Below, in pieces: positions 22,043-29,912 of a stretch of DNA of 47,988 nucleotides (within the stretch, counting starts at the first letter, position 1; every line of letters starts with the position of its first letter). Both the position numbers and the translations under genes were made by a program. The notes below the pieces were generated by a model. The model made no database searches, had not been told where the DNA came from, and saw nothing but the letters and a program-made list of their open reading frames with translations. The DNA is from Lachnospiraceae bacterium (GTDB taxonomy: Bacteria; Bacillota; Clostridia; Lachnospirales; Lachnospiraceae): NCBI GenBank assembly GCA_902363835.1, contig CABJBM010000039.1, positions 1 to 47,988 of the forward strand. The letters are read 5' to 3'.

Positions 22043-22070
22043 AAAGTAAAATTAGTATTGGAGGTAAATC

Positions 22071-22349
22071 ATGAGCAAAGCAATACTTGTTATAGATATG
22101 CCAGCGTGCTGTGATTACTGCCAGCTTTCGGCAATAGCGCACGACTCTGATCTGTACGAAGAGGGAGAATGTTACTGTATCGCTAGATTGGAAAGTGTGG
22201 ATAGTGTGCCGGAAGGAAGCAAGCCAGAATGGTGTCCACTGCGGGAGTTGCCGGAAAAACGGACCGATATCGAACTTGATAGTATGCAAGATTATGAACG
22301 TGCACAGGCAGAAGGATATAACTTCTGTGTCGATAAGTTTTTGGGGTAG
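22071..22349 (+). CDS. Small phage protein with cysteine pair (92 aa)
   Basis: ATG follows TTGGAGGTAAATC. The N-terminus AILVIDMPACCDYCQL and YCIARL plus EWCPLRELPEKR give a recurring phage pattern of unknown function, with cysteines at about 13, 14, 17 and 35-37. A metal site is plausible. Confidence 0.65.
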   Translation: MSKAILVIDMPACCDYCQLSAIAHDSDLYEEGECYCIARLESVDSVPEGSKPEWCPLRELPEKRTDIELDSMQDYERAQAEGYNFCVDKFLG

Positions 22350-22456
22350 GACAATTAATAATGGGTTGGGGTGCAGCGAGGGACTGATGGTCACCATGCC
22401 GGTACGGGGCGGGTTGCGTGGCTGGTAAATTAGTATTTGACGGAATAACAGAAAAT

Positions 22457-22504
22457 GAAAGGAGTCGGAACTCTGGCCAGGGTAACGATGCATCGGTTCC
22501 TTTC
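22457..22504 (+). promoter_or_regulatory. 48-nt leader element before the cytosine methyltransferase
   Basis: It has the same length and ends as the element at 20785-20832: GAAAGGAG left arm, TTCCTTTC right arm, central GGCC palindrome (CTGGCCAG here) and a GAT...ATC palindrome. The start codon follows after 6 bases. Positions that differ partly keep the palindromes. Confidence 0.5.
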
Positions 22505-22510
22505 AGAAAA

Positions 22511-23851
22511 ATGGAAAAGAAAATAATTGGAATTGATGGATTTTGCGGTGGTGGTGGAGCTTCCCACGGATTAAAACGAGCAGGAATAGACATTAACATA
22601 GCAATTAACCATGACCAAGCTGCTATATTGCTACATGAGACCAACCACCCAGAGACACAGCACTTAACTGAGGATATTTTTACAGTCGACCTGACCAAAT
22701 ACTTAAGTAATGATTGCAAGGTGGGCGTTATGTGGGCTTCACCAGACTGTACCCATCACAGTAAAGCGAAAGGCGATAAACCGTTAGATGCAAATTTACG
22801 AATGTTGCCATGGGCGGTACATGGACTCTGTGAACAAATTTTAGAAATCACAGGTAGCCTGCCGGATGTCTTGTTCATGGAAAATGTGGAGGAAATACAA
22901 GATTGGGGTCCATTAGACGAGAATGGCAGACCGATTAAAGAGCGAAAAGGTGAAGAGTTTAAAGCGTTTATAGCAGCAATGGAGCAATTAGGTTTTGTTT
23001 TTGAAGGTCGGGAGCTGGTTGCAGCAGATTATGGTGCACCGACTACCCGTAACCGTTGGTATGGTATCTTTAGGTCAGATGGCAAGCAAATTGTCTGGCC
23101 AGTACCTACACATAATAAAAACGGTGCTGACGAATTACCAAAGTGGATACCAGTATCTACAGTGATTGATTGGACGGATTTGGGAAAGTCGATATTTGAC
23201 CGTAAGAAACCTCTGGCTGAAGCCACGCAATGTCGGATTGCAAAAGGAATTAAAAAGTTTATTGTGGATAATCCAGAGCCATTTATTGTGCCGGAGAAAG
23301 AAGCAATGGCATTTTTAATCCAATACCATTCGGAGACCAGGGCACAAGATGTAAGAGGGCAAAGTTTAGGCGAGCCGATCAGGACGCTGGACACCAGTAA
23401 TCGATACGGCTTGGTAACAGCATTTATCACCAAATACTATAAAACTGGTATCGGGCAGGTGTGTGATGAGCCACTACATACGATAACAACATCGCCGGGG
23501 CATTTTGGACTGGTATCAGCATTTTTGATTAAATATTATGGAGCCGATGGTGGACAACCGGTTGATATGCCACTACATACAATTACTACAAAGGATAGGT
23601 TTGGACTCGTTAATGTGATTTTGACGATTAAGGGTGAGAAGTATATTATTTCGGATATTTTTTTGCGAATGTTAAAAGCAGAGCCAGAACTTAAACTGGC
23701 ACAGGGATTTGATGCAGATTATATCATCACCCATGATCACACAGGGCGGAAGTACCCAATAAAAGAGCAGGTGGCGAAAATCGGTAATAGCGTTGTGCCG
23801 GTAATGGCAGAGATGTTGGCAAAAGCAAATGTGAATAATTATATTAACTAA
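22511..23851 (+). CDS. DNA cytosine-5 methyltransferase
   Basis: The 446-aa protein has the ordered cytosine-C5 motifs. Motif I is DGFCGGGGASHGL (about 8-20). The catalytic cysteine is in SPDCTHH (about 77-83; the usual PC is read DC). ENVEE lies near 123, APTTRNRWYG near 175-184, and IGNSVVPVMAEML near the C-terminus (motif X). The region of about 270-370 holds the target-recognition part, with a repeated segment (EPLHTITTSPGHFGLV and MPLHTITTKDRFGLV). The frame is open to GTG 22418, so a longer start is possible. It is probably protective and has no cognate nuclease nearby. Confidence 0.92.
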   Translation: MEKKIIGIDGFCGGGGASHGLKRAGIDINIAINHDQAAILLHETNHPETQHLTEDIFTVDLTKYLSNDCKVGVMWASPDCTHHSKAKGDKPLDANLRMLPWAVHGLCEQILEITGSLPDVLFMENVEEIQDWGPLDENGRPIKERKGEEFKAFIAAMEQLGFVFEGRELVAADYGAPTTRNRWYGIFRSDGKQIVWPVPTHNKNGADELPKWIPVSTVIDWTDLGKSIFDRKKPLAEATQCRIAKGIKKFIVDNPEPFIVPEKEAMAFLIQYHSETRAQDVRGQSLGEPIRTLDTSNRYGLVTAFITKYYKTGIGQVCDEPLHTITTSPGHFGLVSAFLIKYYGADGGQPVDMPLHTITTKDRFGLVNVILTIKGEKYIISDIFLRMLKAEPELKLAQGFDADYIITHDHTGRKYPIKEQVAKIGNSVVPVMAEMLAKANVNNYIN

Positions 23852-23877
23852 ACTGATATTACAAGGAGGGATCATTG

Positions 23878-24057
23878 ATGAAAGAAATACAAGCTATAGC
23901 GGAACAATTATATGCATTGGAGTTGCTGGAATATCATAACAAAAACTTTTTAGCAGAAGATAATTGCCGTAGATCAGAATATCGGCTTTGTCTTCTAAGT
24001 GACTTAATAAAAATTGCTACAGCAAACGGGGGATGTGAAGGAAGGGCAACAGTGTAA
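23878..24057 (+). CDS. Small helical protein (59 aa)
   Basis: ATG follows AAGGAGGGATC; a TTG lies one codon earlier. The product is helical and acidic (QAIAEQLYALELLEYHNKNF). I do not recognise it. Confidence 0.5.
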   Translation: MKEIQAIAEQLYALELLEYHNKNFLAEDNCRRSEYRLCLLSDLIKIATANGGCEGRATV

Positions 24058-24066
24058 AGCTGAAAT

Positions 24067-24348
24067 TTAATAGACATTTATGGCCCAAAATCCCTGTTCC
24101 TTAAAATACACAATCTTTATGGTTCGCCTGATATCATATGTGGTCACGTAACAGGTATAAGCGGTTTTACTGGATCCCTTTTCCGTCTTAATGATGCGGT
24201 CTATGGAGATATCGGTGTAGGTCCCGTCCTCGAAGTTGTAGCGAAAATACAACGGAATACAATCGCCCTTAACATCAAAACTGGCAATTACTGGTACCTT
24301 TCGACTGGAGGACAGGTCAATATATTTTTGGGACGGAACTGTGTGCAT
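24067..24348 (-). CDS. Minus-strand accessory protein (93 aa), possibly SOS-regulated
   Basis: This is the only minus-strand gene between the repressor region and the end of the window apart from 8264-8623. The preferred start HTVPSQKYIDLS follows GAGGTGAT closely. The product is a small beta-rich protein (VPVIASFDVKGDCIPLYFRY, TYTDISIDRIIK, RTIKIVYFKEQGFWAINVY). Nothing suggests a membrane or enzyme function. A LexA-like box lies 27 bases upstream, so DNA-damage control is plausible. I do not recognise the family. Confidence 0.6.
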   Translation of the reverse strand: MHTVPSQKYIDLSSSRKVPVIASFDVKGDCIPLYFRYNFEDGTYTDISIDRIIKTEKGSSKTAYTCYVTTYDIRRTIKIVYFKEQGFWAINVY

Positions 24349-24374
24349 ATGTATCACCTCAATGGAAATCATAG

Positions 24375-24388
24375 CAAACATATGTTCT
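24375..24388 (-). promoter_or_regulatory. LexA/DinR-like box upstream of the minus-strand gene
   Basis: On the minus strand AGAACATATGTTTG matches the Gram-positive LexA consensus CGAACRNRYGTTYG at 13 of 14 positions. It overlaps a plausible -10 and lies 27 bases before the start codon. Confidence 0.5.
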
Positions 24389-24488
24389 GATTTCTATAGG
24401 GAACAAAAGGAAAAACATAGGAATAACACAAAGATTATCCACTATTGTATATTATCCGTAAATGGATTATGAAGAAGGGGACGAGAGA

Positions 24489-24698
24489 TTGAGAAAATCA
24501 CCAAAAGAGCGCCGGATACAGTACGTGCAAGCGCATAGGATCACCACGATAGAGGCAGCCATTGCTATGAAGGCACCGCCGGCCATGACCTTCTCAGCAC
24601 AGATTCCGGCTTATACATATACAAGCCTTTGCCCGAATCCTGCGTTACGGGAGCCTCCAGGGCGGAGAAAGAAGGTGCAGCATGAAACTGGAAGATAA
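24489..24698 (+). CDS. Possible small basic protein (69 aa)
   Basis: A TTG start follows AAGGGGACGAGAGA, and the frame overlaps the next start. The composition is Arg/Pro/Ala-rich (IQYVQAHRITTIEAAIAMKA), which is only weakly protein-like. An upstream in-frame ATG at 24462 has no ribosome site. Confidence 0.3.
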   Translation: MRKSPKERRIQYVQAHRITTIEAAIAMKAPPAMTFSAQIPAYTYTSLCPNPALREPPGRRKKVQHETGR

Positions 24699-24873
24699 AA
24701 AGAAGATAGTTGTGCAAGTTTATCCTGGCCGGAAGTTCGGGACCGTGATCGGTAGCAACGATGGCCTGATCGGGATCCTGCAGGACAACGGTGAATACAT
24801 AGATGTACCGCAGGAGAGATTGAGGATTATTTCTGAGGGGGTGGAAAGAACTGGAAAAGACAAAGATCAGTAA
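24682..24873 (+). CDS. Small KOW/SH3-like protein (63 aa)
   Basis: The sequence VVQVYPGRKFGTVIGSNDGL and GILQDNGEYIDVPQERLRII looks like a small beta barrel of KOW or SH3 type, common in phage accessory proteins. GAAGGTGCAG precedes the ATG. The function is not known. Confidence 0.5.
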   Translation: MKLEDKKKIVVQVYPGRKFGTVIGSNDGLIGILQDNGEYIDVPQERLRIISEGVERTGKDKDQ

Positions 24874-25009
24874 TGTCCATAAGAAATGCATGTATTGTGG
24901 AAAAAAGTATCCTTCTGATTCGCCAAGAAAGAATTGTGCGTGCAAGGATCACGGAAGGTTATTCGCAGTGGGTAGCTGGTATCGACCTGAGAACAAGGGC
25001 AAACATTGA
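24851..25009 (+). CDS. Small zinc-finger protein with apparent CTG start (52 aa)
   Basis: This frame has no ATG, GTG or TTG before its conserved-looking core CMYCGKKYPSDSPRKNCACK DHGRLFAVG (C-x2-C, C-x-C, H). CTG at 24851 lies 7-8 bases after AGGGGGTGG, which overlaps the end of the previous gene. An internal ATG (24890) would remove the first cysteine. The stop lies 19 bases before the next start. A zinc-binding function is inferred from the cysteines. Confidence 0.45.
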   Translation: MEKTKISNVHKKCMYCGKKYPSDSPRKNCACKDHGRLFAVGSWYRPENKGKH

Positions 25010-25028
25010 CAGCAAGGGAGGCGATAGT

Positions 25029-25439
25029 TTGGGAAATGTAAGGCCATTAAACCATAGTAAGTACGGTATCAGCAAAAACCGTTTTTGGGAATTGTATTAC
25101 TGGTGCTTGCAGTACGGAGAATGGAAGGATGAACTTAAGTATAAAACAGATACGGTAGGATCCACGGAGATTACAGATATGCCTACGGGCCATAATGGCG
25201 GTGACGCTACTCAGCAACTTGCCATGAGGCGTGTTATGCTGGAGCAGAACTGTCGTCTGATAGAGCAGACGGCCATTGAGGCTGATCCGGATATTTACCA
25301 GCATTTACTTAAGGCGGTAACGGAAGACGGCGTGACATACCGATATTTGAATATGATCATGGAGATTCCCTGCAGTCACAATACGTATTATGATCGGCGC
25401 CGGAAGTTCTACTGGTTATTAGATAAAAGAAAAAAATAA
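25029..25439 (+). CDS. RinA/ArpU-like late transcription regulator
   Basis: The 136-aa protein (KYGISKNRFWELYYWCLQYG, then MRRVMLEQNCRLIEQTAIEA and EIPCSHNTYYDRRRKFYWLL) resembles phage RinA/ArpU/sigma-like activators found just before terminase genes. The C-terminal part is a helix-turn-helix-type region. It would switch on the late operon. The start is TTG after GGGAGGCG. A strong terminator follows, so late genes need a new promoter or antitermination. Confidence 0.75.
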   Translation: MGNVRPLNHSKYGISKNRFWELYYWCLQYGEWKDELKYKTDTVGSTEITDMPTGHNGGDATQQLAMRRVMLEQNCRLIEQTAIEADPDIYQHLLKAVTEDGVTYRYLNMIMEIPCSHNTYYDRRRKFYWLLDKRKK

Positions 25440-25549
25440 AAAGATTGGTAATCACGGGACATGTCAATATGGTATATTAATATTATCCAGAAATAGATAA
25501 ATCTGGAAGGGCCCTTGGTAGCTGATTGATTCCTGATTTTCTCCTTTTT

Positions 25550-25594
25550 GAAAACGCCTACTGTGATGTAACCATGGTGGGTGTTTTCTTTTTT
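25550..25594 (+). terminator. Intrinsic terminator at the end of the early operon
   Basis: GAAAACGCC (25550-25558) pairs with GGTGTTTTC (25580-25588), followed by six T. Confidence 0.85.
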
Positions 25595-25644
25595 GAAACA
25601 TAGATGTATAATGAATAAAAAATAAAAAAGTAGGGGGTTAAAAA

Positions 25645-25857
25645 ATGAAAGTGGATTTAGATAAAAATGACTTAATCAATCTGGTAAAGGGAACATCTCC
25701 AAGTTACGAATTAATGGATCACCCTCTGATTTCACGAAACGGTCAATATCGTGGCGGATTTGATGATAGATGGGTTTGAAACAATGATGCGTTCGTCGAC
25801 TGTACCGAAGAGCAAATCTATGAAATATACTTATGGCTAAGAGAAGAAAAAAAGTAA
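25645..25857 (+). pseudogene. Small gene interrupted by an in-frame TGA
   Basis: ATG follows AGGGGG. The frame runs 44 codons (HPLISRNGQYRGGFDDRWV), meets TGA at 25777-25779, then continues another 25 codons (NNDAFVDCTEEQIYEIYLWL) to TAA. The two halves read as one protein in the same style. The TGA could replace TGG. A nonsense mutation is most likely; read-through is the alternative. If only the first part is made, the product has 44 residues. Confidence 0.5.
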
Positions 25858-25869
25858 CACATGTTTTAA

Positions 25870-25895
25870 GAGGCGGCCAACCCCGTCTCTTTTTT
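25870..25895 (+). terminator. Intrinsic terminator
   Basis: GAGGCGG (25870-25876) pairs with CCGTCTC (25883-25889, one G-T pair), followed by six T. Confidence 0.8.
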
Positions 25896-25956
25896 AATAC
25901 CCAAAACGAACGAATGAGAAAAGGCAACTAAATAAAAACTTTCTTGTGGATAGTTA

Positions 25957-25985
25957 TTGACATACGGTGCACCGTATAATATAAT
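25957..25985 (+). promoter_or_regulatory. Consensus promoter with embedded perfect 16-bp palindrome
   Basis: TTGACA (25957-25962), a 17-base spacer and TATAAT (25980-25985). The spacer holds ATACGGTGCACCGTAT (25962-25977), a perfect palindrome. A dimeric repressor bound there would shut the promoter fully. The promoter serves the 39-aa gene at 26011. Confidence 0.85.
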
Positions 25986-26010
25986 AGTAACATAAGGAGG
26001 TGAGATACAG

Positions 26011-26130
26011 ATGAGAGGCAGAAGCCGAAAGAAAAAGCCCGATAGCAAACTCAAGACTTGGCTGGTCGGAGTGCTAACGGACTTAATAGTAGGAATAATC
26101 CTTCTATTCATTTCAAAGCTACTCAAGTAG
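26011..26130 (+). CDS. Small basic membrane peptide (39 aa)
   Basis: ATG follows AAGGAGGTGAG. The product has a very basic N-terminus (RGRSRKKKPDSK), then a single hydrophobic helix (TWLVGVLTDLIVGIILLFIS) ending KLLK. Strong tight promoter control and this build fit a membrane-acting toxin-like peptide or a regulator of membrane function. I do not recognise the family. A hairpin with a GAAA loop follows at once. Confidence 0.6.
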   Translation: MRGRSRKKKPDSKLKTWLVGVLTDLIVGIILLFISKLLK

Positions 26131-26132
26131 CG

Positions 26133-26154
26133 GAGAGGGGCGAAAGCCCTTCTC
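26133..26154 (+). terminator. GAAA-tetraloop hairpin after the small membrane peptide
   Basis: GAGAGGGGC (26133-26141) pairs with GCCCTTCTC (26146-26154) around a GAAA loop. The T-run is poor, so it may protect the mRNA end rather than terminate. Confidence 0.5.
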
Positions 26155-26194
26155 TTACAACTAATTATAACACACTCATCTGTATAAAATCAAT

Positions 26195-26308
26195 ATGTCA
26201 GATAATTTAAGATTTTTAGGTATCTTCTTCATCGCCTTGGCATGTGCGAGACTGGCAATAGGCTTGTATTGTATGTGGAGGGATAGCCGTGGAAGAAAAG
26301 AAGATTAG
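26195..26308 (+). CDS. Very small membrane protein (37 aa)
   Basis: The frame is hydrophobic (FLGIFFIALACARLAIGLYC) with a basic end (RDSRGRKED), but has no clear ribosome site. Its 3' end overlaps the next gene by 20 bases. Confidence 0.3.
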   Translation: MSDNLRFLGIFFIALACARLAIGLYCMWRDSRGRKED

Positions 26309-26474
26309 GTCACAGGACAAATGGAACACCAAAGCTGGTCTGATCAGTAAATCCTATAAACTGAAACGGGAATTGACAGAACAGTTCGCAGAAGCCTGTG
26401 AGAAGGCAGGAGTTAGCCAGGCAGGCCAGATTACCAAAATGATGAAAGAGTTTATTGATGAACTGAATAAGTAA
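26289..26474 (+). CDS. Ribbon-helix-helix-like small protein (61 aa)
   Basis: GTG start after TGGAGGGATA. The segment SKSYKLKRELTEQFAEACEK and AGQITKMMKEFIDEL fits a beta strand plus two helices, the Arc/CopG ribbon-helix-helix pattern. Such proteins bind palindromic operators as dimers. It is a reasonable candidate to bind the 16-bp palindrome upstream (25962), but this is inference. A terminator follows. Confidence 0.6.
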   Translation: MEEKKIRSQDKWNTKAGLISKSYKLKRELTEQFAEACEKAGVSQAGQITKMMKEFIDELNK

Positions 26475-26481
26475 TACAGAG

Positions 26482-26508
26482 AAGCATTCGGGAAACCGGG
26501 TGCTTTTT
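26482..26508 (+). terminator. Intrinsic terminator before the packaging genes
   Basis: AAGCA (26482-26486) and CGG pair with CCG and TGCTT around a small GAAA-type loop, followed by a T-run. Confidence 0.7.
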
Positions 26509-26560
26509 CTATTGCATAAAAATGTTTTGATACCTAAAGCGGCGAAAGGAAGTGAGACTG

Positions 26561-27094
26561 ATGGCATTAACAGCCAAACAGAAAATATTTGCAGATGAAT
26601 ACCTGATTGATCTTAATGCCACCAGGGCTTACAAGGTAGCATATCCGAAGGTCAAGAAGGAAGAATCAGCCGCAGCTGCAGGGGCCAGATTGTTAAGAAA
26701 TGTTAAGGTTGAGGATTATATCCGAAAGCGCATGAAAGACCGGGAAAAACGTACTGAGATTACCCAGGACATGGTTTTAAAGGAGCTTGCCAAAATCGGC
26801 TTTGCGGATGTTACTGACTTTGTGACGATTGAAAGCCAAGGCAGCTATAAGGCAGTGCAGGTGAAGTCCACAGATGAAATGCCTAGAGATAAGATGGGAG
26901 CCATTGCCGGAATCAAAGAAGGGGCAAACGGTATTGAGATCAAGCTGAATGATAAAGGCAAGGCCCTGGAGCTGATCGGCAGGCACTTGGGTATGTGGAA
27001 AGATAAAATGGAATTATCCGGCGAGGTCAAGACCGTAAATCCTTATGCGGGCCTAACTACAGATGAATTAAAGAAGCTGATCCATGGTGGATAG
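26561..27094 (+). CDS. terS: Terminase small subunit
   Basis: The 177-aa protein begins LTAKQKIFADEYLIDLNATR and has AYPKVKKEESAAAAGARLL, the conserved start of Terminase_2-type small subunits (helix-turn-helix). It recognises the phage packaging site. The C-terminal part (about 90-177) supplies the oligomerisation region. ATG 26561 is chosen because the preceding frame start has no ribosome site. The stop overlaps the large-subunit start. Confidence 0.92.
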   Translation: MALTAKQKIFADEYLIDLNATRAYKVAYPKVKKEESAAAAGARLLRNVKVEDYIRKRMKDREKRTEITQDMVLKELAKIGFADVTDFVTIESQGSYKAVQVKSTDEMPRDKMGAIAGIKEGANGIEIKLNDKGKALELIGRHLGMWKDKMELSGEVKTVNPYAGLTTDELKKLIHGG

Positions 27095-28484
27095 AGAGAC
27101 AATAATCAGAGGGGCCAAGATAGAACTTGCCAGGAGGGAGTTCTTTTTTTATTGTAATCTGAAAGCCCCGGACTTTTACAAGGAAGACCGCAAGTACCTG
27201 GCTGAATTGTGCAATGAGTTCCAGGACTTTATTGAGTCCGATGATGAAGTCATGATTGTGAATGAACCTCCAAGGCACGGTAAAAGTCGTACAGCGGGTC
27301 TTTTAGTTGAGTGGGTTCTGGGGAATGATCAGTCACAAAAGATCATGACAGGCTCCTATAATGAAACTCTTTCTACCATGTTTTCCAAAAACGTCCGCAA
27401 CGATATACAGGAAGCAAAAGCCGATCAGGATAAAATAGTCTTTTCTGATGTGTTCCCAGGTGTTTGCATTAAGCAAGGTGATGGAGCTATGAACCTCTGG
27501 AGCCTTGAAGGAGGGTATAACAACTATCTGGCTACTTCCCCTACGGGAACGGCCACCGGCTTCGGCGCAACGCTGCTGATCATAGATGATCTGATTAAAA
27601 ATGCAGAGGAAGCCAACAATGAGCTGACAAAGGAAAAACACTGGTCCTGGTTCACGGATACCATGCTGTCCCGTCTGGAAGAGGGCGGTAAGATCATTAT
27701 CATTATGACCCGGTGGGCCAGTGATGATCTGGCAGGCAGAGCGTTGCAGCACTTTAAAGATGCCGGCGCAAAGATCCGACATATTTGCATGAAGGCACTG
27801 TTAAATCCAGAAACCCATGAAATGCTTTGTCCGGAGGTATTGTCCTATAAATCCTATCAGGCCAAAATAAAAGCCATGGGTGCAGACATTGCTTCTGCCA
27901 ACTATCAGCAGGAACCGATTGACTTGAAAGGAAAACTGTACACCAGCTTTAAGACTTACAGCGGAGAACTGCCAGAGTTTAAAGAGATCCGAAACTACAC
28001 CGATACGGCTGATACCGGAGAGGATTATCTTTGTAGCATCGATTATGGAGTTACCTTTGCCAATGAGGCTTACGTCCTTGATGTTCTTTATACCAAGGAG
28101 CCAATGGAGATCACAGAGCCGGCAACGGCAAAGATGTTCTATGAAGATGGAGTGGATGTTTCCAAGATAGAGTCAAATAACGGCGGCCGCAGTTTTGCCC
28201 GTAATGTGGAACGAATCCTCCAGGAGAAATTTGATAGCAATCATACAACGATCAAATGGTTCCATCAAAGTAAGAATAAGCAGGCCAGGATATACTCGAA
28301 TTCTTCATGGGTTATGCAGCACATTTATTACCCAAAGGATTGGAAAAACCGCTGGCCGGAATATTACAATGCTATGAACCGGTACCAGAGAGAAGGCCAG
28401 AATAAGCATGATGATGCCCCTGATGCCACAACGGGCATTGCAGAAAACTGTGGTAAGAAATCAGGAATATCTATCTTTAAATAA
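27084..28484 (+). CDS. terL: Terminase large subunit
   Basis: The 466-aa protein has the ATPase motif NEPPRHGKSRT (residues 60-70, a Walker A variant), Walker B TLLIIDDLIK (about 163-172) and a C-terminal nuclease domain (SIDYGVTF near 318, KHDDAPDATTGI near 447). It moves DNA into the prohead and cuts it. The ATG overlaps the end of terS, so the two are translationally coupled. Confidence 0.95.
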   Translation: MVDRETIIRGAKIELARREFFFYCNLKAPDFYKEDRKYLAELCNEFQDFIESDDEVMIVNEPPRHGKSRTAGLLVEWVLGNDQSQKIMTGSYNETLSTMFSKNVRNDIQEAKADQDKIVFSDVFPGVCIKQGDGAMNLWSLEGGYNNYLATSPTGTATGFGATLLIIDDLIKNAEEANNELTKEKHWSWFTDTMLSRLEEGGKIIIIMTRWASDDLAGRALQHFKDAGAKIRHICMKALLNPETHEMLCPEVLSYKSYQAKIKAMGADIASANYQQEPIDLKGKLYTSFKTYSGELPEFKEIRNYTDTADTGEDYLCSIDYGVTFANEAYVLDVLYTKEPMEITEPATAKMFYEDGVDVSKIESNNGGRSFARNVERILQEKFDSNHTTIKWFHQSKNKQARIYSNSSWVMQHIYYPKDWKNRWPEYYNAMNRYQREGQNKHDDAPDATTGIAENCGKKSGISIFK

Positions 28485-28498
28485 GGCAGGTGAGAAAA

Positions 28499-29908
28499 AT
28501 GAATGATGAAAAGCCCAATATTGGTGTAGTGAAAGAACTAATTAAGAACCGGGCCAGCTGGCACCGGCAGCATGTGAAGCGCTGTCAGGAGGCAGATCGG
28601 TATTACAGGAACGAAAACGATATATTGAAGCGTGGAGTGAGGGGACAAGATTCCGGGCCACTCCGAAGTGCTGATAATCGAATTCCTCGTAACTTTCACG
28701 GCCTTCTAGTGAATCAAAAGGCGGCCTATATGTTTGCTGCACCTCCGTTGTTTGATATTGGTAAAGAGGAAGTGAACAAGCGGATTGCAGACGTACTGGG
28801 AGATTCTTATCCAAAGATATGTAAGGATCTATGTGTTAACGCCTCAAATCACGAATGTGCCTGGATCCACTACTGGAAAGATGAAAGTGGAAACTTCTGC
28901 TATGGTGTTGTGGATTCGGAACAGATCATTCCCATTTACTGCAGTGATTTGGATCGGGCGTTGATAGCTGTATTAAGGACTTACAAAGATATTGATTTTG
29001 CATCAGGCAAGGAAATCACCATCTGGGAGTACTGGGATAATGAAAGATGCTACAGCTACTACCGTACAAGCAGTGCCATTTCTACTGCCGGCCTTTCTGA
29101 ATACAATGTTTTTTCGGGGCTTGCTGAAGAAGGAGATGCTGAAAAAGGAAATATCTTTTTTCATGGTTGGGGTGAAGTTCCCTTTATCTCTTTTAACAAC
29201 AACAACATATCCACCAATGACCTAGTGAACATTAAACCGCTGGTAGATGCATATGACAAGGTATTCACCGGCTTTTTAAATGACCTGGAGGATATCCAGG
29301 AAGTTATTTTTATTCTTACCAATTATGGCGGCGAGGATAAAAAGGAGTTCATTGATGATCTTAAAAAGTATAAGATGATCAAGCTTGATGATGATGGGGA
29401 CGATGGAAGTAAAACAGGAGTGGAGACTCTGACGATCAGTATCCCGATTGAAGCTAGGGAGAAGTTTCTGGAGATGACCAGAAAGGCGATCTTTGAGCAG
29501 GGACAGGGCGTGGATCCGGACCCGCAGAAGTTCGGTAATACATCGGGGGAAGCACTGAAGTACTTATACTCTCTTTTGGAGCTGAAAGCCGGTCTTATGG
29601 AAACTGAGTTCAAACTGGGATTTGGCCGGCTAGTTCGGGCTATCTGTAAGTACATTGGTGCTGAATGTGGCCAGATCATACAGACCTGGACCCGGTCCGC
29701 AATAAGGAGTGATTCTGAGCTTGCTGATATATGTGAGAAGAGCGTAGGCGTAGTTTCCAATAAGACAATCCTTAAAAACCATCCGTTTGTAGAAAATGCT
29801 GATGAAGAAGAGAAGCAGCTGGAGAAAGAGAAAATGAAGGCAGCAGAGGAAGCTGACGAATACCGAAGGGCATTTCAGAAGCAGACAGAGGGAGATACGG
29901 GTGGTTAG
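28499..29908 (+). CDS. Portal protein (SPP1 gp6-like)
   Basis: The 469-aa protein has the length and sequence pattern of SPP1-type portals (VNQKAAYMFAAPPLFDIG, then WDNERCYSYYRT and DVLNDLEDIQEVIF-like wings). It forms the dodecameric ring at the capsid vertex through which DNA passes. ATG 28499 has AGGCAGGTGAG upstream; GTG 28490 is the alternative. It directly follows terL and precedes the minor head protein, as in SPP1. Confidence 0.88.
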   Translation: MNDEKPNIGVVKELIKNRASWHRQHVKRCQEADRYYRNENDILKRGVRGQDSGPLRSADNRIPRNFHGLLVNQKAAYMFAAPPLFDIGKEEVNKRIADVLGDSYPKICKDLCVNASNHECAWIHYWKDESGNFCYGVVDSEQIIPIYCSDLDRALIAVLRTYKDIDFASGKEITIWEYWDNERCYSYYRTSSAISTAGLSEYNVFSGLAEEGDAEKGNIFFHGWGEVPFISFNNNNISTNDLVNIKPLVDAYDKVFTGFLNDLEDIQEVIFILTNYGGEDKKEFIDDLKKYKMIKLDDDGDDGSKTGVETLTISIPIEAREKFLEMTRKAIFEQGQGVDPDPQKFGNTSGEALKYLYSLLELKAGLMETEFKLGFGRLVRAICKYIGAECGQIIQTWTRSAIRSDSELADICEKSVGVVSNKTILKNHPFVENADEEEKQLEKEKMKAAEEADEYRRAFQKQTEGDTGG

Positions 29909-29912
29909 ATAG

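Noticed and set aside
22418..22510. Upstream extension of the cytosine methyltransferase to GTG 22418
   Set aside because: The ribosome site is weak, and the extension lies in the 48-nt element shared with the other methyltransferase, where the reading frame differs. Kept only as an alternative.
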